Below are positions 1 through 14,700 of a stretch of DNA of 64,000 bases, piece by piece (the stretch's first letter is position 1; every line of letters begins with the position of its first letter). The notes beneath the pieces were generated by a model. That model did not search any database and was not told the origin of the DNA. It saw only the letters and a program-made list of their open reading frames with translations. The translations under genes and the position numbers were made by a program. Source of the stretch: Argopecten irradians (taxonomy: Eukaryota > Mollusca > Bivalvia > Pectinida > Pectinidae); assembly GCF_041381155.1 (NCBI RefSeq), contig NC_091142.1, positions 29,428,955 through 29,492,954 on the forward strand, in the 5' to 3' direction.

Positions 1-535
1 CAACTGTGGAAGCTTAATATTGTAATCCTTTTCAATCCGAAAATAATTACTATCATCATCTTCAAATTCCTTATTAAGAATTTAACTGTGATATGATTTA
101 AGCATATACCTGATATTTGTTTATATTCTATGACATGTACATGCTTGAAATGAAATGAATAAATAAAAGATTATTTAAATTTAAAACACAATATGACATT
201 AGCTGTTTATATTTTTTGTCAAAAACATATTAAGCTTATCGTTCATAACACACTAATCATCACCTTCGAGACAATTTAATGAAAATCAATTAAACATTAA
301 TTTGTATAACACAGGTCGTCTTATGTTTTCCCCGCCTTGACTATCAATGTTCCCTGATCACTCTGAAAGTATTGATTTTACCTTTTTTTTCGGTCACCAC
401 ATGAACTGCCTTTAAATCAATCACACCAATGAGACATACATTTACTACATGCATTATAACACTGTAAGGCAATTCTGCAAGATCAGCGAACATTGTTGAT
501 TTACCTTGAATATCTACATGCACAGTATGGTACCA
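1..535. other. AT-rich DNA, no gene seen
   Basis: No exon with both splice sites or a conserved protein motif is visible. Because the ERCC6L gene continues to the left of the window, this is most likely part of one of its introns. Confidence 0.5.
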
Positions 536-539
536 TATG

Positions 540-665
540 TAACAGGAGAGGAGAAAATGTAGCGGCAAGACCGGGATTCGATCCCGGGACTCTCCGAACA
601 CTAGCTGAGTGCTCTACCGACTGAACTACCTGGTCATCGATAATCGACCCAGTCCAGTCCCGCTA
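540..665 (-). repeat. tRNA-derived SINE-like element
   Basis: Read on the minus strand, the segment has an A-box-like stretch (TAGTTCAGTCGGTAGAGCA, near 630-612) and a B-box-like stretch (GGATCGAATCCC, near 585-572), so it resembles a tRNA with an internal pol III promoter. The acceptor arms do not pair well and there is a non-tRNA flank (ATCGATAATCGACCC), so it is a SINE-type derivative and not a functional tRNA. A shortened copy follows at 736-832. Confidence 0.6.
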
Positions 666-735
666 CACTCCTCCCTGCTTTTTTGAATACATACGAGACC
701 CTTTCAAACACCACAGCCGTTGGTTATTTAGTTGG

Positions 736-832
736 GTGCCAATTCTGTAACAGGAGAGAAGAAAATGTAGCTCTTCCGACTGAGCTACATGTACCTGATC
801 ACCGATAATCAACCCAGTCTGATCCCGCTACA
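736..832 (-). repeat. Truncated copy of the SINE-like element at 540-665
   Basis: This repeats the left edge (TAACAGGAGAG-AGAAAATGTAG) and right edge (tgatcaccgataatcaaccc, then a CCCGCTACA end) of the preceding element. The central tRNA-like part with the B box is deleted, leaving only the A-box side (CTCTTCCGACTGAGCTAC). Confidence 0.6.
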
Positions 833-834
833 AA

Positions 835-1615
835 TATTTATCTGGTTATTTTATCTCCCTTCCTATTTTCAATCTACCTTTATGACTTAGAATCTTACCT
901 GGTGGAAAAAAATATTTTGTCTTACAAATCTTGACAAATTATGCACACTGTGATTGTTGCTAGCTGATTGCTGTTGATTGTTAATGATCTCAAACACACT
1001 TATTACTTATTGTGCCAATTTAAGTGAATTGATTCTACTCTTTTCAAATATTCCTGATTACTATTCATGTGTAATATCTTAAAACATTGACATGTGCACG
1101 GAGTACGGCGGACCAGACCGCCGATGTTTTGGACATCTGCTAGATATTTCAGTTTCAGGTTACGGTGGCAAATAAAAGAAAATAAACACAATGCGGTTTT
1201 CATATGTTATTTCTTCTAAATACAACATTTTTTGTGCAAGTTGTCAAGCATTTATGGGGAATATTTTGCATTGAAATTGTCACCTTCATACATCGGTTTT
1301 GGGATTCCCTGGACATTGTTTTTCCCCATTTTTTGATGCGCTAAATATACTGATAGTAGATTTTTTAAGCATTTTCAGCCCTAAAAAGTACCTGCGCAAA
1401 TTATACCAGTTTTTACGGTATATGATATTGAAATATATCCCAAACTTTTTATCATATTATTTGCCAATAACACTGTTATGATATCAGAAATATCTGATGG
1501 TCTACAACAAATGTTACATGAATTTTAACAATATTGCATAACATGGAAATTAGAACTTAATATCATATGATAAAAATTGTGATATTCTCAAGACGTAAAT
1601 CGGTACAACAACACC
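835..1615. other. AT-rich DNA, no gene seen
   Basis: No conserved coding segment, array or inverted repeat was recognised here. It precedes the decayed LINE and probably belongs to an ERCC6L intron. Confidence 0.45.
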
Positions 1616-1619
1616 AGTT

Positions 1620-2560
1620 GATGTTATGGAATACAGAATTAGATTTATAAGAATTGTTTACATATCTAGGTACAGAAAATAATGTTAATGGTAGCGTTTT
1701 TAAAGAAAGGAAATAAACCTGCTGAACAAACAATTAAATCGGTGTTTGCTATTTATAAGAAATAAAGGAATGTATCTCTTCCTGTTCATCTTAAACTGAA
1801 AATATTTGATTCACTTGTAATGACAGTTTTATTATACTCATCAGAGGTATGGGGATTTGAAAATAAAAAATTGTAGAAAAATTCATTTGTAATTTTGTAA
1901 AACAATCCTGAAGTTAAGAAAGTGTACAAACAATTTCATGGTCTATGCTGAGCTAACAAGTTATCCGGTTTGAATTGAAGTTCGGATACTTAGTATATCA
2001 ATCAACTTGCTGTTTTACAAAAGAATAATTACAAAACTTGTTAAAAGTAGACCAATTGACCAATTTATTCAAAAATCACATGGTGATATTGATAAGTCTT
2101 CTAGAGGACAGACATATTCTATATTTAAGACATTTTGACATAGAAAAGTTTGCCTCTTGTCTTTCTCTGCTGCAAAACAATACTTGTTAACTGATACTGT
2201 GGTACCAGGAACTTGATGACAGTAGCCATTCAGAATGGATATTTTCATTAACATCAAATTAACAAGGAAAATGCTAAAGGTGTTATAAAATCATTTGACA
2301 TATAACATCATAGGAAATATTAGAATGGGCTTCCAAGATTTTAGTATGTGTCTCTTATTTTACACCTTTGTGTCCAAGGAATCTTCAAAAGTCCAAACTG
2401 GAAGGAACACCAGCCAAATTTATTTCTTATTGTACAAAACTACAGTAGTGTTGACCTTATAAATAGATTCCTACTATCTTCGAGACCGAGCCATTTAGTA
2501 CTTTCAGTACTTTGATTTAGTTCTTTTGTCCTCAACTTTTCATTACTTAGCTTGTTCTGA
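1620..2560 (+). pseudogene. Decayed 3' part of a non-LTR (LINE) reverse transcriptase ORF
   Basis: The plus-strand conceptual translation, broken by several stops and frameshifts, shows the C-terminal region of a LINE polyprotein. A YLG segment near 1665 is followed by SLPVHLKLKIFDSLV near 1780-1820, then LLYSSEVWGFENK near 1830-1868, and then a KQFHGLC..ELTSYPV-like stretch near 1930-1970. The (Y/L)LYGSEVWGFEN motif and the spacing after it are typical of the thumb/post-RT region of L2/CR1/jockey-type LINEs in invertebrates. The upstream RT catalytic block is absent, as expected of a 5'-truncated insertion. It is non-functional; clade assignment is uncertain. Confidence 0.65.
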
Positions 2561-2723
2561 TACAATGATTAAAGGATACTCACTTTAACATATTCAGAAT
2601 TTTTCAGTTTGGTTTTTAGTAATATTTGGATATAAAAAGATTGTTTAAATAGGCAGTTGAATGACACTTTAAGTTAATAAAAGCAATTACATTTGCATTT
2701 TCTATGGATTTGAATATTTTAAG

Positions 2724-5700
2724 GATGGACAGTTCTCTGCTTGAATCAGAAGAAGGTTTGAGTAGTGCTGCGACAGAAATTCATAACATTGACGACGAAA
2801 TTTTGATCAATGAGTCTGGAAAATTAATCTTCATCGTCCAGCTACTTACACAGCTGAAAGCCGAAGGTCATCGCACCCTGATCTTCTCACAGTCGCGCAA
2901 GATACTGGATATAATAGAGAAGGTCACCACAAACAGGGTAGGGCAATTTTTAATACGGGGGTTTCAAGATCCCAAAATGACATGGATAAAGTATGATTTA
3001 CTGTCAAAAAAAATTTAATCTACACAGCTAAACTTTCTAGTTTAGATGCTAAAACGGGGGTTTAGAGATAAAAAAATAATGTGGGTAAAGTACAATTTAC
3101 CTTCTGCTGATTGTGACGTCATCTTATGATGTGAATTTGATGATGTCACAATCACCAGAAGGTGGGACTAATTGAAGGTAAACTGTACTTAACACATCGT
3201 TTTGAGATCTCAAAACCCCCATTTTAGCATTATGCATCTAGACTAGAAAGTCTAGTAGTGTAGATAAATATTTTGTAATAATTTTTTTAAAATCAAGTGG
3301 AATGTTTATCCATAATAAACCATCACCTTGTCCACTTGAGCTTCTCTTAAGATTTTGATTACATGCATTTAGAAGGTGTGATGTTAAGTTGATGTGTAGT
3401 TAATGTATTGAATACTTTTGCTGACAGGGCCACAAGATAATGAGACTGGATGGAACAGTGACCCATATCTGTGAGAGGGACCAGAGAATCCAGAAGTTTC
3501 AAACCGACACCAGTTACAATCTTTTCTTACTCACCACCCAGGTTTGATCATTAACTTTGGTCTATGGTCCAATTCTGTTGTCTGTAAATATTTCTTTTTC
3601 ACTTTCCCAAGTTCCTGATTCCTCTTAGATGTTGTGCCAACTAATATTTTGTATGTTGTGTTGAAATGAAAATTGAAGTTATCATCGCCCCCAATCTCGT
3701 CCTCTTTAAAGTTTGGTAACTAGGTCACTACACACTGGTTGTAAAAAGGTCAATAATTTATTTATATATATAGTCTTTGGATCAATTTTGTTAACTTAGT
3801 CAAGTGATATAACATGCAGATGCCTATTATTGTACACATCACATGGTGTCATAGGTTACCATGGAAACATAGCATAGGCTTCAGATTGGTAAAAATTTAG
3901 ATATTTTCCGATTTAGCTGAAAATTGCTGCATAGGGGTTTTAATGGATGACAAATATTTCCAGATATCAGATTTCTTTTTGTTGCATAAAATGAATACGA
4001 AAGAAAAAAAATTATGAGTCATTGCATATTTGGTGATCATATTTTGTCTTTTCAAAAATTACATGTAATCTGGTTGCCCTGGTCCCAAAAATGGATAGCA
4101 GGAAGAATTTGTCATTGGCTTACAGTTTTATTTTTGAGTTGATCCAGCTTTGATTTAATTTAATGTTAATGTTGTTCACCTTATTTCAGGTTGGTGGTGT
4201 GGGGCTGACTCTAACAGCAGCAGACCGTGTAATCATATGTAAGTCAGTATATAGAGGATTTGTATCTAACACAATCTGATATATGGCATGACAGTCATGT
4301 AATCTCTTTACATGCAAATGTCAGCTTAATAGAAAAGATGTGCCGATAAAGATGTAAAAAAAAAACAAAAAAAAAACCACTCATTTTGTAAACTTTTCAT
4401 CATTTTATGATGAAGCATAAAGGATTTGAATAATAACTCTGTCAGTACTTGTTCATTATTGTATTAATACCGTCATAACATAAGTAGCATTTTATGCCTT
4501 TAATATCAAAGTATCAAAAGTGTTTGAAAAGATTTTCATATAATGATAAGAATTTAGTAACTGAAGATATGACCAACTTGTTCTCTAATTGTGATATTCC
4601 TTGTTTAGTTGATCCAAGTTGGAATCCTGCGACAGATGCTCAGGCTGTAGATAGAGTGTTTCGTATTGGACAGGATAAGAATGTGGTCATCTACCGCCTC
4701 ATCACATGTGGAACAGTTGAGGAGAAAATCTACAGACGACAGGTGTTTAAAGATTCCATCACCCGACAGACTACAGGCAACGCCAAAAACCCTTACAGGT
4801 AAGCATAGGGCAACACAAAATAACCCATCACAAACTACAGGCCAACACCAAAAACCCTTATAGTTAACCATAAAGGACAACCCAAAATGCTCATAAATGT
4901 AGCTAGAATGTTCCTGATAAACTACTGGTAAAGGCTCTTACAAATGAATAAGCACTGGGCAACACACAATGACAGTTGTACAACACCGAAAATCCCTTAC
5001 ATGTAAACATCCATAAGGATAACATGAAAAATCCATAGCAACTATATACTTACTCAACAAAACTTTTTTACACAAGTTACAAAGGGGTAATTGAACCTCT
5101 CCACAATTAATTATATCTATTATCTTGTAGAATGTACCATGAGTAATTCATTCCATGATTTAAAAGACATAGTGTCATGGACTTTTTAGGTCACCTGACC
5201 ATAGGTCATGGTGACCTATTGTGATATTCTTTTGTGCGCCGTCTGTTAACATTTCCTTGTGAACGCGATAACTTTAGTAGATATAAACCGAGCTTAATGA
5301 AATTTTGTATGTAGACCAACATTGGAAAGGTCTCGGATGAATTCGTAAAAAAACCAGCTTGATTCAAGAGTAATTTACAGAGTTATTGCCCTTTGCACAT
5401 ATAATTAATGTTGGACCTTGTGAATGTGATAACTTAATAGTAAATATAAAGCGAGCTTAGTGAAATTTTGTTTGTAGACTAACATAAGAAATATCTCAGC
5501 CGAGTTTGAAAATCAGCGTGATTCAACCATAAGTTATGGAGTTATTGCCCTTTGCACTAATAATTACTACTAGACCTTGTGAACGCAATAACTTTAGTAA
5601 ATATAAACTTAGCTTAATGAAACTTTGTCTGTAGACAAACATTGGAAAGATCTCGGACGAGTTCGAAAATCAGTTTGATTTGACAGCAATTTACGGTGTT

Positions 5701-8700
5701 ATTGCCCTTTGTACTAATAATTACTACTAGACCTTGTGAACGCAATAACTTTAGTAAATATAATCTGAGCTTAATGAAACTTTGTATGTAGACTAACATT
5801 GGAAAGATCTCGGACGAGTTGAGAATCAGTTTGATTTGACAGCAATTTACGGAGTTATTGTCCTTTGCACTAATAATTATTATTGGACCTTGTAAATGTG
5901 ATAACTTTAATAAATATGAACTGAGCTTAATGAAACTTTGTATGTAGACTTACATTGGAAAGATCTTGGATGAGTTTGAAAAACAGCTGGATTCAACAGT
6001 AATTTACGAAGCAATTGCCCTTCACAATTATGATTAATATTGGACCTTGGGAACGCGACAACTTTAGTAAATATAAACCGAGCTTAATGAAATTTTGAAT
6101 GTAAACTAACATTAGAAATATCTCCGAGGATTTTGAAAATCAGCTTGATCCGACGATAATTTACGGAGTTATTGGCCTTTGCACTAATTATTGTAATTGG
6201 ACCCGACCTTGTGAATACGATTATTTGAATAAATATGCACTTAGCTTCATGAAACTTTGTATTTAGACTAAAATTGGAAAGATCTTGGACAGTTCCCAAA
6301 ATTGACCTAATTAGATAGTAACTTACAGAATTATTGCCCATTGCAATTATAACTATTGAATCTTGTGAATATGATAACTCATCATAAATATGATCCGTGC
6401 TAAATGAAACTTTGCTTATAGACTATCATAGGAAATATCTTGACAAGTTTGAAAATAAGCTTGATTCAATCAAACTTATTTACGGAGTTATTGCCCTTTG
6501 CAATAATAATTATTGAACCTTGTGAACACAGTAATATGAGTAAATATGCACCAAGCTTAATGAATTTTTGTATTTAGACCTATTAGATGTATGTTCCTAT
6601 TTTGTGAACAAAAGACATCAGTTGGCTTGTAAATTACATAACTACTTTCTATCAAATATAAGGTGACTGTTAAGGCCCATGGGCCTCTTGTTTGAGACAC
6701 AATTTATATTTTTATCTTAAAGTGAAATAAGAAGACTGGTGGTAATAGTGTAGATCAAGTCCCTTTTGTAACTGAAGAAAAATTCTAATTCATCTGCTTT
6801 ACAGAATCTTCATTGGGAAAACAAAAATGGTGTACTGATTCCGTGACATGAGGGGTTTCCATAGTTACAGATTCCGTGACATGAGTGGTTTCCATAGTTA
6901 CAGATTTTGTGACATGAGTGGTTTCCATAGTTCCATAGTTACTGATTCCGTGACATGAGAGGTTTCCATAGTCTCAGATTCTGTGACATGAGTGGTTTCC
7001 ATAGTTACAGATTCTGTGACATGAATGGTTTCCCTTGTCGTTTGTTACCCATTAAGTCCCCAGCATATGTAAGTGCTAGTATGGCTAATCTCACCAGAAC
7101 ATTACACATCCTGGGAAGGTGGTGGGTCTTTCATTCCATGTAGATTCTCAGAGTCTTCTCTCACTGCACTGTGATAGTCAAGAGAATTAATATAGGGATC
7201 GAAAAAATATGGCCCAACGTCCATTAAATAAGGATATCTCTACTGATTGCCTTTTTAATCCATATTGAATATTACTTATTTGGTAAGAAATAGTAAGGGA
7301 ATTCGACAAAAAAATTACTAAACCAGCATTAGGCCAAAAAAAATTAATTATTAGTTTCTCAGGCCACTTTTTTAAAAAGTCAGTGCGGGCAGCGGGAATA
7401 TTTTTTTATTTTTTATTTCTCTGAAAACAAATGCGGCAGATAACATTTTATTTTTTTCTCACTTGAAGGACATGAAAATCAATGAAAACACGTGTAGAAA
7501 ATGTAAATTCTTACTCAGTCTTTAAGAACAGCTTTTAAATATCTCAATCGTCACTATATCCAAAGAAAACCAGTTGAAAATACATAATCCTGGGAGGAAA
7601 CATTCCGTTTTGAGCAAATGCTGACATCGGCAGCCATTTTTTTACCGGAAATGAAAGGTGCATACTAAAATTGGAGCCAATTTCCGGATGGAAATTTCGG
7701 GCGAGTTCGAATGGAAATTTGGGGTGCGTTCGATGCGGCGGTCTCGATTTTAATTTTTAAGTTATGGCGCATAAAAACGTTTTAGCGGGGGCTAAATGTC
7801 GATGCGGCGAAGCCTGAGAAACTAAGAATTAATTTTGTTTGGCCTTACTTGCCCAAACTATATTGAATTTTCTGGGAAGTGAAAAAGATGAAAATTGGAT
7901 TTGCTAAATTTTACTGAAATATAACATTTGAAGTTGAAAGTAGATTTTGTCTAATAAAGTAAAGACAGCAGAAGGTGAGTTCTCAACACAGACCCCAGCA
8001 TCAATAAGTGCTTGTTGCTAGGTTACACAAGCCCAAATCTGATACTAGGGCCCAGCAGGGAACTGTTATGTCTGGGCCTATGTAATCTTATCTCATTGTC
8101 TGTGTTTATATGGTGGGCTATAATGAATCACTGTGGAAGTATCTTGACACCCTTGCTGTGTGTGCCTCCCTCCTTCAACCCTCCCCCTGCCCCAATCAGG
8201 TCTTCTGTTGTAACTGACAACATTCCCCAGCATTTGTAAGTGCTAGTTTTATTTATTACACTACCACATTACAAATAATGAGAAACAACAGACAGTATCA
8301 GACCTGAGAGACAGAATTGATAGTATATTTAAAATTCACATGTTTAAAAAATAAATATTTAGAGAAAAAGAAAAGGCACACGAATTTGAACTTTGTAAGT
8401 GTCTTCTTGAACTTATATTACACACAGACCCTGTTTAATTCCATTCTTAATTCCAAAACTCAAACACCCTTTTCAAGTTTTCAATGGTCCAACTAAAGTG
8501 ATTAAAGGAGGTTTGCATTGAACTTAAGCAGAGTTGCTGACAAATAAGTAGAAAATAAACACTCTAAATAATCCTTGAAAAGTAATATGGTAATTGTCTG
8601 ATGCAATGAACGATGTTAGTCAGTATTTTACACTGATGTTAGCCCCCAGCATTTGTAAGTGCTTGTTTTCTGTGTAATTACATGCACATTACAGATACCA

Positions 8701-11700
8701 GGGGTCAGCACCTGTCCATGACCTTTGACTTGTTACAAATGGGATAAAATTCAATATTATTTACCATTTACATCCTGATACAGAATTATCCCTGTCAGAC
8801 AGTGTTTTGATGATTCTGTCTCTGATTTGCCATTTAAAATCACCTGGCATCTTATTGGTGCAGATTTCTTTATGTTCAGCACACAAGAAGATCCCAGGGG
8901 TTTTAACTGGCTAATTAGGAATATTTTTTTCATTAAGGGTACAGTTGTGTGATCTGTACGTCAACCATTATGTGCAAAAAAAATTTTAAATTGCAAGACC
9001 TTGTTGAATTTTATGTACAATAATTAAAAGCAGCAGAGAAAAAGTTGTTTTGCATATTCTAATCTACAACTGTAAAGTCAATGCTTCAAAAAGAAATAAA
9101 TAATAAACTTGATAGTCTAAAAAATGTCGAGGAATAACTCCATGATGTCTTTGTTACTATGACAGCCCTCCGGCATCACATTGGTGCAGTAATCCAATCA
9201 AATAAACTTCACCAAACGAGATACAGAGACTTTCATAATATTTAGTCTAATTGTTTGTTAATTTAAAAATAAACAGCACAAAAACAAAACTTAAAAGCGA
9301 ATTAAGGAAACTCGCGTAAAAATAACAACTGAAATATAGAAAATTAAATTTAACCTTGTATTACATACCTGTTATTTTATCCGACTTCTTTAGCTCAGAT
9401 GTGAGTGCCCAGGATATGTTGGTACGATGCTCAAACAAAATGTAACTGATCAGAAAATCGAGTTGTTCCAACAAATCCAGTTTGTTAACGGGTTGCTTAT
9501 CCTAGGAGAGGTGACTACTGACTAGTAAGCCTAACAACAATGTCCAGGAATTTTCCGGAATCAGATTTTTATCAAGAAAATGGCATTTTGTAAACAGCTT
9601 CATTGTCCCTGCATTGTCAAATAAACCTACTACTAAATTGACTTTACAACAAATCCAGGAATTTGTCTTTAGGATCTATGTAAAGCTTATCTATGTTGTT
9701 TTGGTAATAAAGGAGTCTGTCCAGGTGTGCTCTACCTATACATAATTAACAAAGACATGACCAGGTATGCAGGTTTACCTGTAATTAATTTATCACCCAC
9801 TATCTCGGCCTTTTGTCCCTAAACTTGTTTTTTACTGGTGGGCAGTTGTCTCCCCTGAAGGCTAACATGGCCAGTAATTTGTTCACTTGGAAAAGGTGTG
9901 ATTTGGGTCGGTTGTTTACATACCTGTTTGTAACCATGACAACCAATTACCTATGTCCCTATAGATAGATTACACAATCTCCTTTGTCAACCTTGTCCTG
10001 AAGTGAGGCCCCAGAAGGGGAGATAATCAAGAAGATTTATTGCCCAGAAATCACAACACTGACTATTTAACTTACAAGTTTTCTATTTTAAAAAATATGA
10101 ATCTACATTTCCTTATGCATAAATTCTAAAACAAATTTTAAATGTAATTTCTTGGCATGAATAATTGTTAAGCTGTTTACTTGGCAATTTAAAATCTTTT
10201 TCTTGTTATATGATATATATCATTAACTTTAATTGTAGAGTAAATTTATTGAATTTCTTTTATGAAAAAAAAATGTATTACATATCTGCTGTTCTTTTGT
10301 AGTTGATATATTTAAATTCCATCAGTTGGTGAAAGCAGAACAGATATCAGCCTGGCATCAAGTTGGTGCAGAATTTCTATTTTATCAGTCACCATCTTTA
10401 TACCGGCTGACCTCAGATCATCAATGTCAAAAGCATGCAGATATCAGTGTAACTGGTTGGAGTATTATATAAATAATTATATTCCTAAAATAATTTGATG
10501 GCCTCATAAACTTATTGATCCAATAAAAGCATCAGAATTTCCTAAATCAAATTTCAATAAAATCATTGGAATTCCTTAGATCTACTAAGGTATCAGAACA
10601 TTGTTGAAATTGAAGCAAAACATAGGATATTTTGTTATTCTACTTTTCATTAACCTATACAATTCAATTACTCAATTATATATATCTGAACATTAAATTA
10701 AATCTATGTAAAAGTTTAATAGCGGGAAACACAAGAATGAACTGTATATAAATTTATACATGGTTTCTCAACATTTTAGCGACAGCCCCTTAAGCTCCCA
10801 CTCGCAAGGGGCCATGTTACATAATCTAGGTAAATAGCAGACCTACAGGTGTTTTCTTAGGGACACAAGGGGCCTAGTCGTAACAAAGACATCACAAGCA
10901 TGTCACATGGAGAGGAGCCCTAGGCCTTTCACATGTTCTTACATGAATTGATCTAGTTTTCTTTACCTTTGTCAATAGACTGCCCCTAGTTATACATTCT
11001 TACTAACATCAATTCTAACAGGTTGATCAAAAGATAATGATTGAAGGAAATTCCAAAAATGTTTGAGAAGTTGGTTATTCACTGAGAATATTTACTTGAT
11101 CTGTATGAATTGTGATTTTAACCAAGAATTTGAAGACCATTTTAAGACATATTAGGTACATGTCATATGACAATAACATTATTTAAAATAAAATATATAA
11201 TATTGGAAGTAAGAAATAATTTGTTTTTAAAAAATCCTTGAATAATTTTTTGTATTCCTGATCTGATTTGTTTTCTGGATTCAAAGTCTTAATGATTTTA
11301 ATGATAACATTTTAAGCTGAATATTGTTTTGATAATATCACATTACATACTTGTCAACCCTCCGTATTTTGGAGAGACTCCTGATTTTGAACCCCCAATT
11401 TAGGCCATTTTAGCAAGTCCAAATTCTTTAATATTCAAAATGTGAAAAAAATCCGACTATACCATCAGAAAGAACAGGTCAAAATATGCAAAAATCAACC
11501 TTTAATATCTTCATAGAGGGTTTCAAAGTAGACTTTCATCAGGTTAACAATTTCAAAATGTGAAAGAGAAATTTTCCTTGAAATATTTTAGTTGATATTC
11601 AAAGATAAATAAAACTATTTGCTTGATAACAAAGAAGAAACAGATGTTTATAATAACATTATAATTCAAAAATTATTTATGTTGACAGATGCATATAAAG

Positions 11701-14700
11701 TATATAATTCAAAGTTCTTTTCTTTGATATATGTTTTAGACAAACTATATCATAGATGAAATTAAAGTGTCCTACCTTTAGCTTGTAAAGTGGTCAAAGT
11801 CTGCTCCCTCTGTGTAGAGTTGTAGTGGTGTGACTTACCACAGGAGTGCTGGCTTTTGTGTGGAAAGGTTTTGCTGTCCCTCTGTTTTCTAGGTGCTTGG
11901 CTGGCATCAACAAGTCCAAGCAACAACTTCTTTACTTCTTAAACTGGTAAATTAGTGTCATTGTGTTCCAGGAATGCCAAGAACAATAGCTTCTTACTTT
12001 CAGCTCTCTGATCTCCACTTTTCACCCTTAAACCCTATCAGCCAAACCCGTGAAAGGGAGTTGAAGAAACAAAGGGGTTGATTAAGGCTCTACCCTGCCA
12101 GGCTGGTGTTGGCTTATAGGACCAGAGCTTGTGCTGCCACCCTATGCAAGCTTGGGCCACCCCTGATTCTAATCCCCAGGGTATTTGTTATTGGTCAAGC
12201 TGGCCAGAGTTATTAGGGGTCAGTTTCTATGCATACAGTGTGGACCCCCTACAGCTATATTAGTAAGGCAGTCAAAACAAGAGCATGTCTACTTTAGGAG
12301 ATTGGGGGGCTACTCAGGGGTAATTGTTTACTATCAAAAAAATGTATCCAATTTCTGATACAAAATGTAATGTTATGCCATCAAAAATTAGAAAAAAATA
12401 TTTCTTTTATTTTTTTTTAGATATTGTAATTCATATTTTTAAATTATCCAAATTCTACAAGGGAAGATTTATTGTTGTTTTTAACATTTAACGAATTTGT
12501 TCCCTTAATTTCCCCTTGTTACCCATGCTTGCCATACCTGACAATGCTTGGCTTGGTAAATATATTGTGAAGCACTATATCTACTGTCTACAAAGATACA
12601 TCAACTTGGTATCAGATTTACCTTAAACTCCACAAGTCTATAATAACATTGTAGCTTCTACTATCCTTAGATGCATTTTATGCAAATGTTTCTGATATCA
12701 AATATATAAGCTTAACTAACTGCATTACTATACATTTTGCTATTGGGGTTTTAATTGTTACACAAGAAAAGTGGCCATCTACGGTACTTTAATTTTTATA
12801 GCACCTTGTTAACTTTATTTTTTTTCTATAAAGGATTTTGTTGGCATCTGACATATAGATGTTTGATTAAGACCTTTGACGTAAATTGTCAAACAACAAA
12901 CTTTCATTCGCTATGAAAAATTTTGAATGATAATAAATTGAAAATTATTCTGTCATCCAGATTTCCCTTTTCTTAGATTTTTTTTTCTAGTAAAATACAT
13001 TGTACATGGCAGATAAAGGTTTGTTTTGTGTACATTGAACAGGATTGCAAAGTTTCAATAAAATTGTTTTTGTTATACATTGTTTTTATGTAAATAATTT
13101 TAATTAAGGAGAAGTCTTCAAGAAGAACAATTTATATTAAGAAGTTTCTGATATTTTTTTTAGTTCAATTTAAAATATACGACTAGGTTATATTCCTCTG
13201 CTGATCAAAGAGAAGAAATTTATTTCAAACTCATAGATAATATGGAAAAAAAATCAAGTAATTAGATTTATTTAAGCTTTCCTTTTTTGTGTGTTTGTGC
13301 CAAAAAATATCCAAGGACAAATATGTTTACTAAAACACAAATCTACAGATGCCTATAGGTTAACAGGTTATGTAAGGGAGATAATTCTCGAGATAAGTAG
13401 CTTGCCTAACGTTTTGTAATCTGGTCTTAAGTTAAAGGGATTACCTGACTCTTAATTCCTGGTGATGTAATCAGATTATAATTAGCCAGCCACTGTTCAT
13501 GTCTATACCCGGCTTAGACGGCGTTTAGACAATTACGTTCGTGGGAATTACAAAAATCATGTTTTAATACTTACTTAACAAGACATTTATCCATTGAAAA
13601 ATAAATGGAATTCAAATTAAGAAAACAAATATGGAGTATATCAAAAAAGTTTGAGGATAATTTACTATTAAGATGTAATGAGTGAAGGAGAATTTTTTGA
13701 ATTTGAAAATAATATTTTGGAAGGTTACTAAAATAATACATCATGAATTATCATCAGAATGAATATAAATTAATTTCTGCATTTAATAAAGACATTTTAG
13801 TATTATCATTTGTTAGGATATTTAATTAAATATTTTAAATAAGCATATGTAAAAAAAATATTAGCATTTACCTGAGTGAATTTCATAAGTTTCCTTTTTT
13901 GTTTTTTGTTGTTTTTTTTGTTGTTGTTGTTGTTGTTTTTTTTAAATAAACAGACATGACATGGGGATGCCATTTCTTTAATTTGATCTTTGCCTTTAAT
14001 CTTCTTTTGAACTTTAATTTGTCTATGAGGAAATCAAAAAAAAAAAAAAAGAATAAAATTCTGAAAATAATATTACAGGTGATTGTTTAAACCAGATTTT
14101 TTTCAGTCAATCCTAACAGACCTATTTTTTTGACTGTTTAGGATTTAAGACAATGTATTTGTCTGTTGTGACCATAGATCAGCTAATTGACATCTATAAT
14201 GTATGTAATTAGTGACACATATCAGAGATATGTTAATTAGCTAGCCAGGTGGTCAGTGATTGGTTGATAGGCATGCTGACAATGTGGGGCCTGAGCTGGG
14301 ATAATTCTACCATCTGTTGGTTGTGAAGGTGTGGACTGGGGAAGAGTCTGTAAATGATAGCATTGTACAGAGAATATATGTTACTGCATGGAGTTGGAAT
14401 AACATAGGATGGGAAAAAAAGGGGAAGGCATTGTAATATAAGGCTTAGAATCTGTTTGTAATGACATACAGTTAAATTATAATAACCACTATAAACCAAC
14501 CTGTTTTGTATATGATTAAAGATGCTCCACTGCTGACAAATGGTATTTTCGCTCTATGTGTGTTTGTGGGAAAAAAAAAAAATTGTCGATGGTATAGCAA
14601 ATATTATTATACCTCATGTTTATAACAGTGTCTGTGATTAATTGAAACATATCAAATAATTACGACCGTATTTCCATGGGGCATGTGCCCCATCATTCAC

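Noticed and set aside
559..640. A functional tRNA gene
   Set aside because: A- and B-box-like parts are present, but the acceptor and anticodon stems do not pair properly, and a truncated copy sits next to it with the same non-tRNA flanks; a SINE origin fits better.
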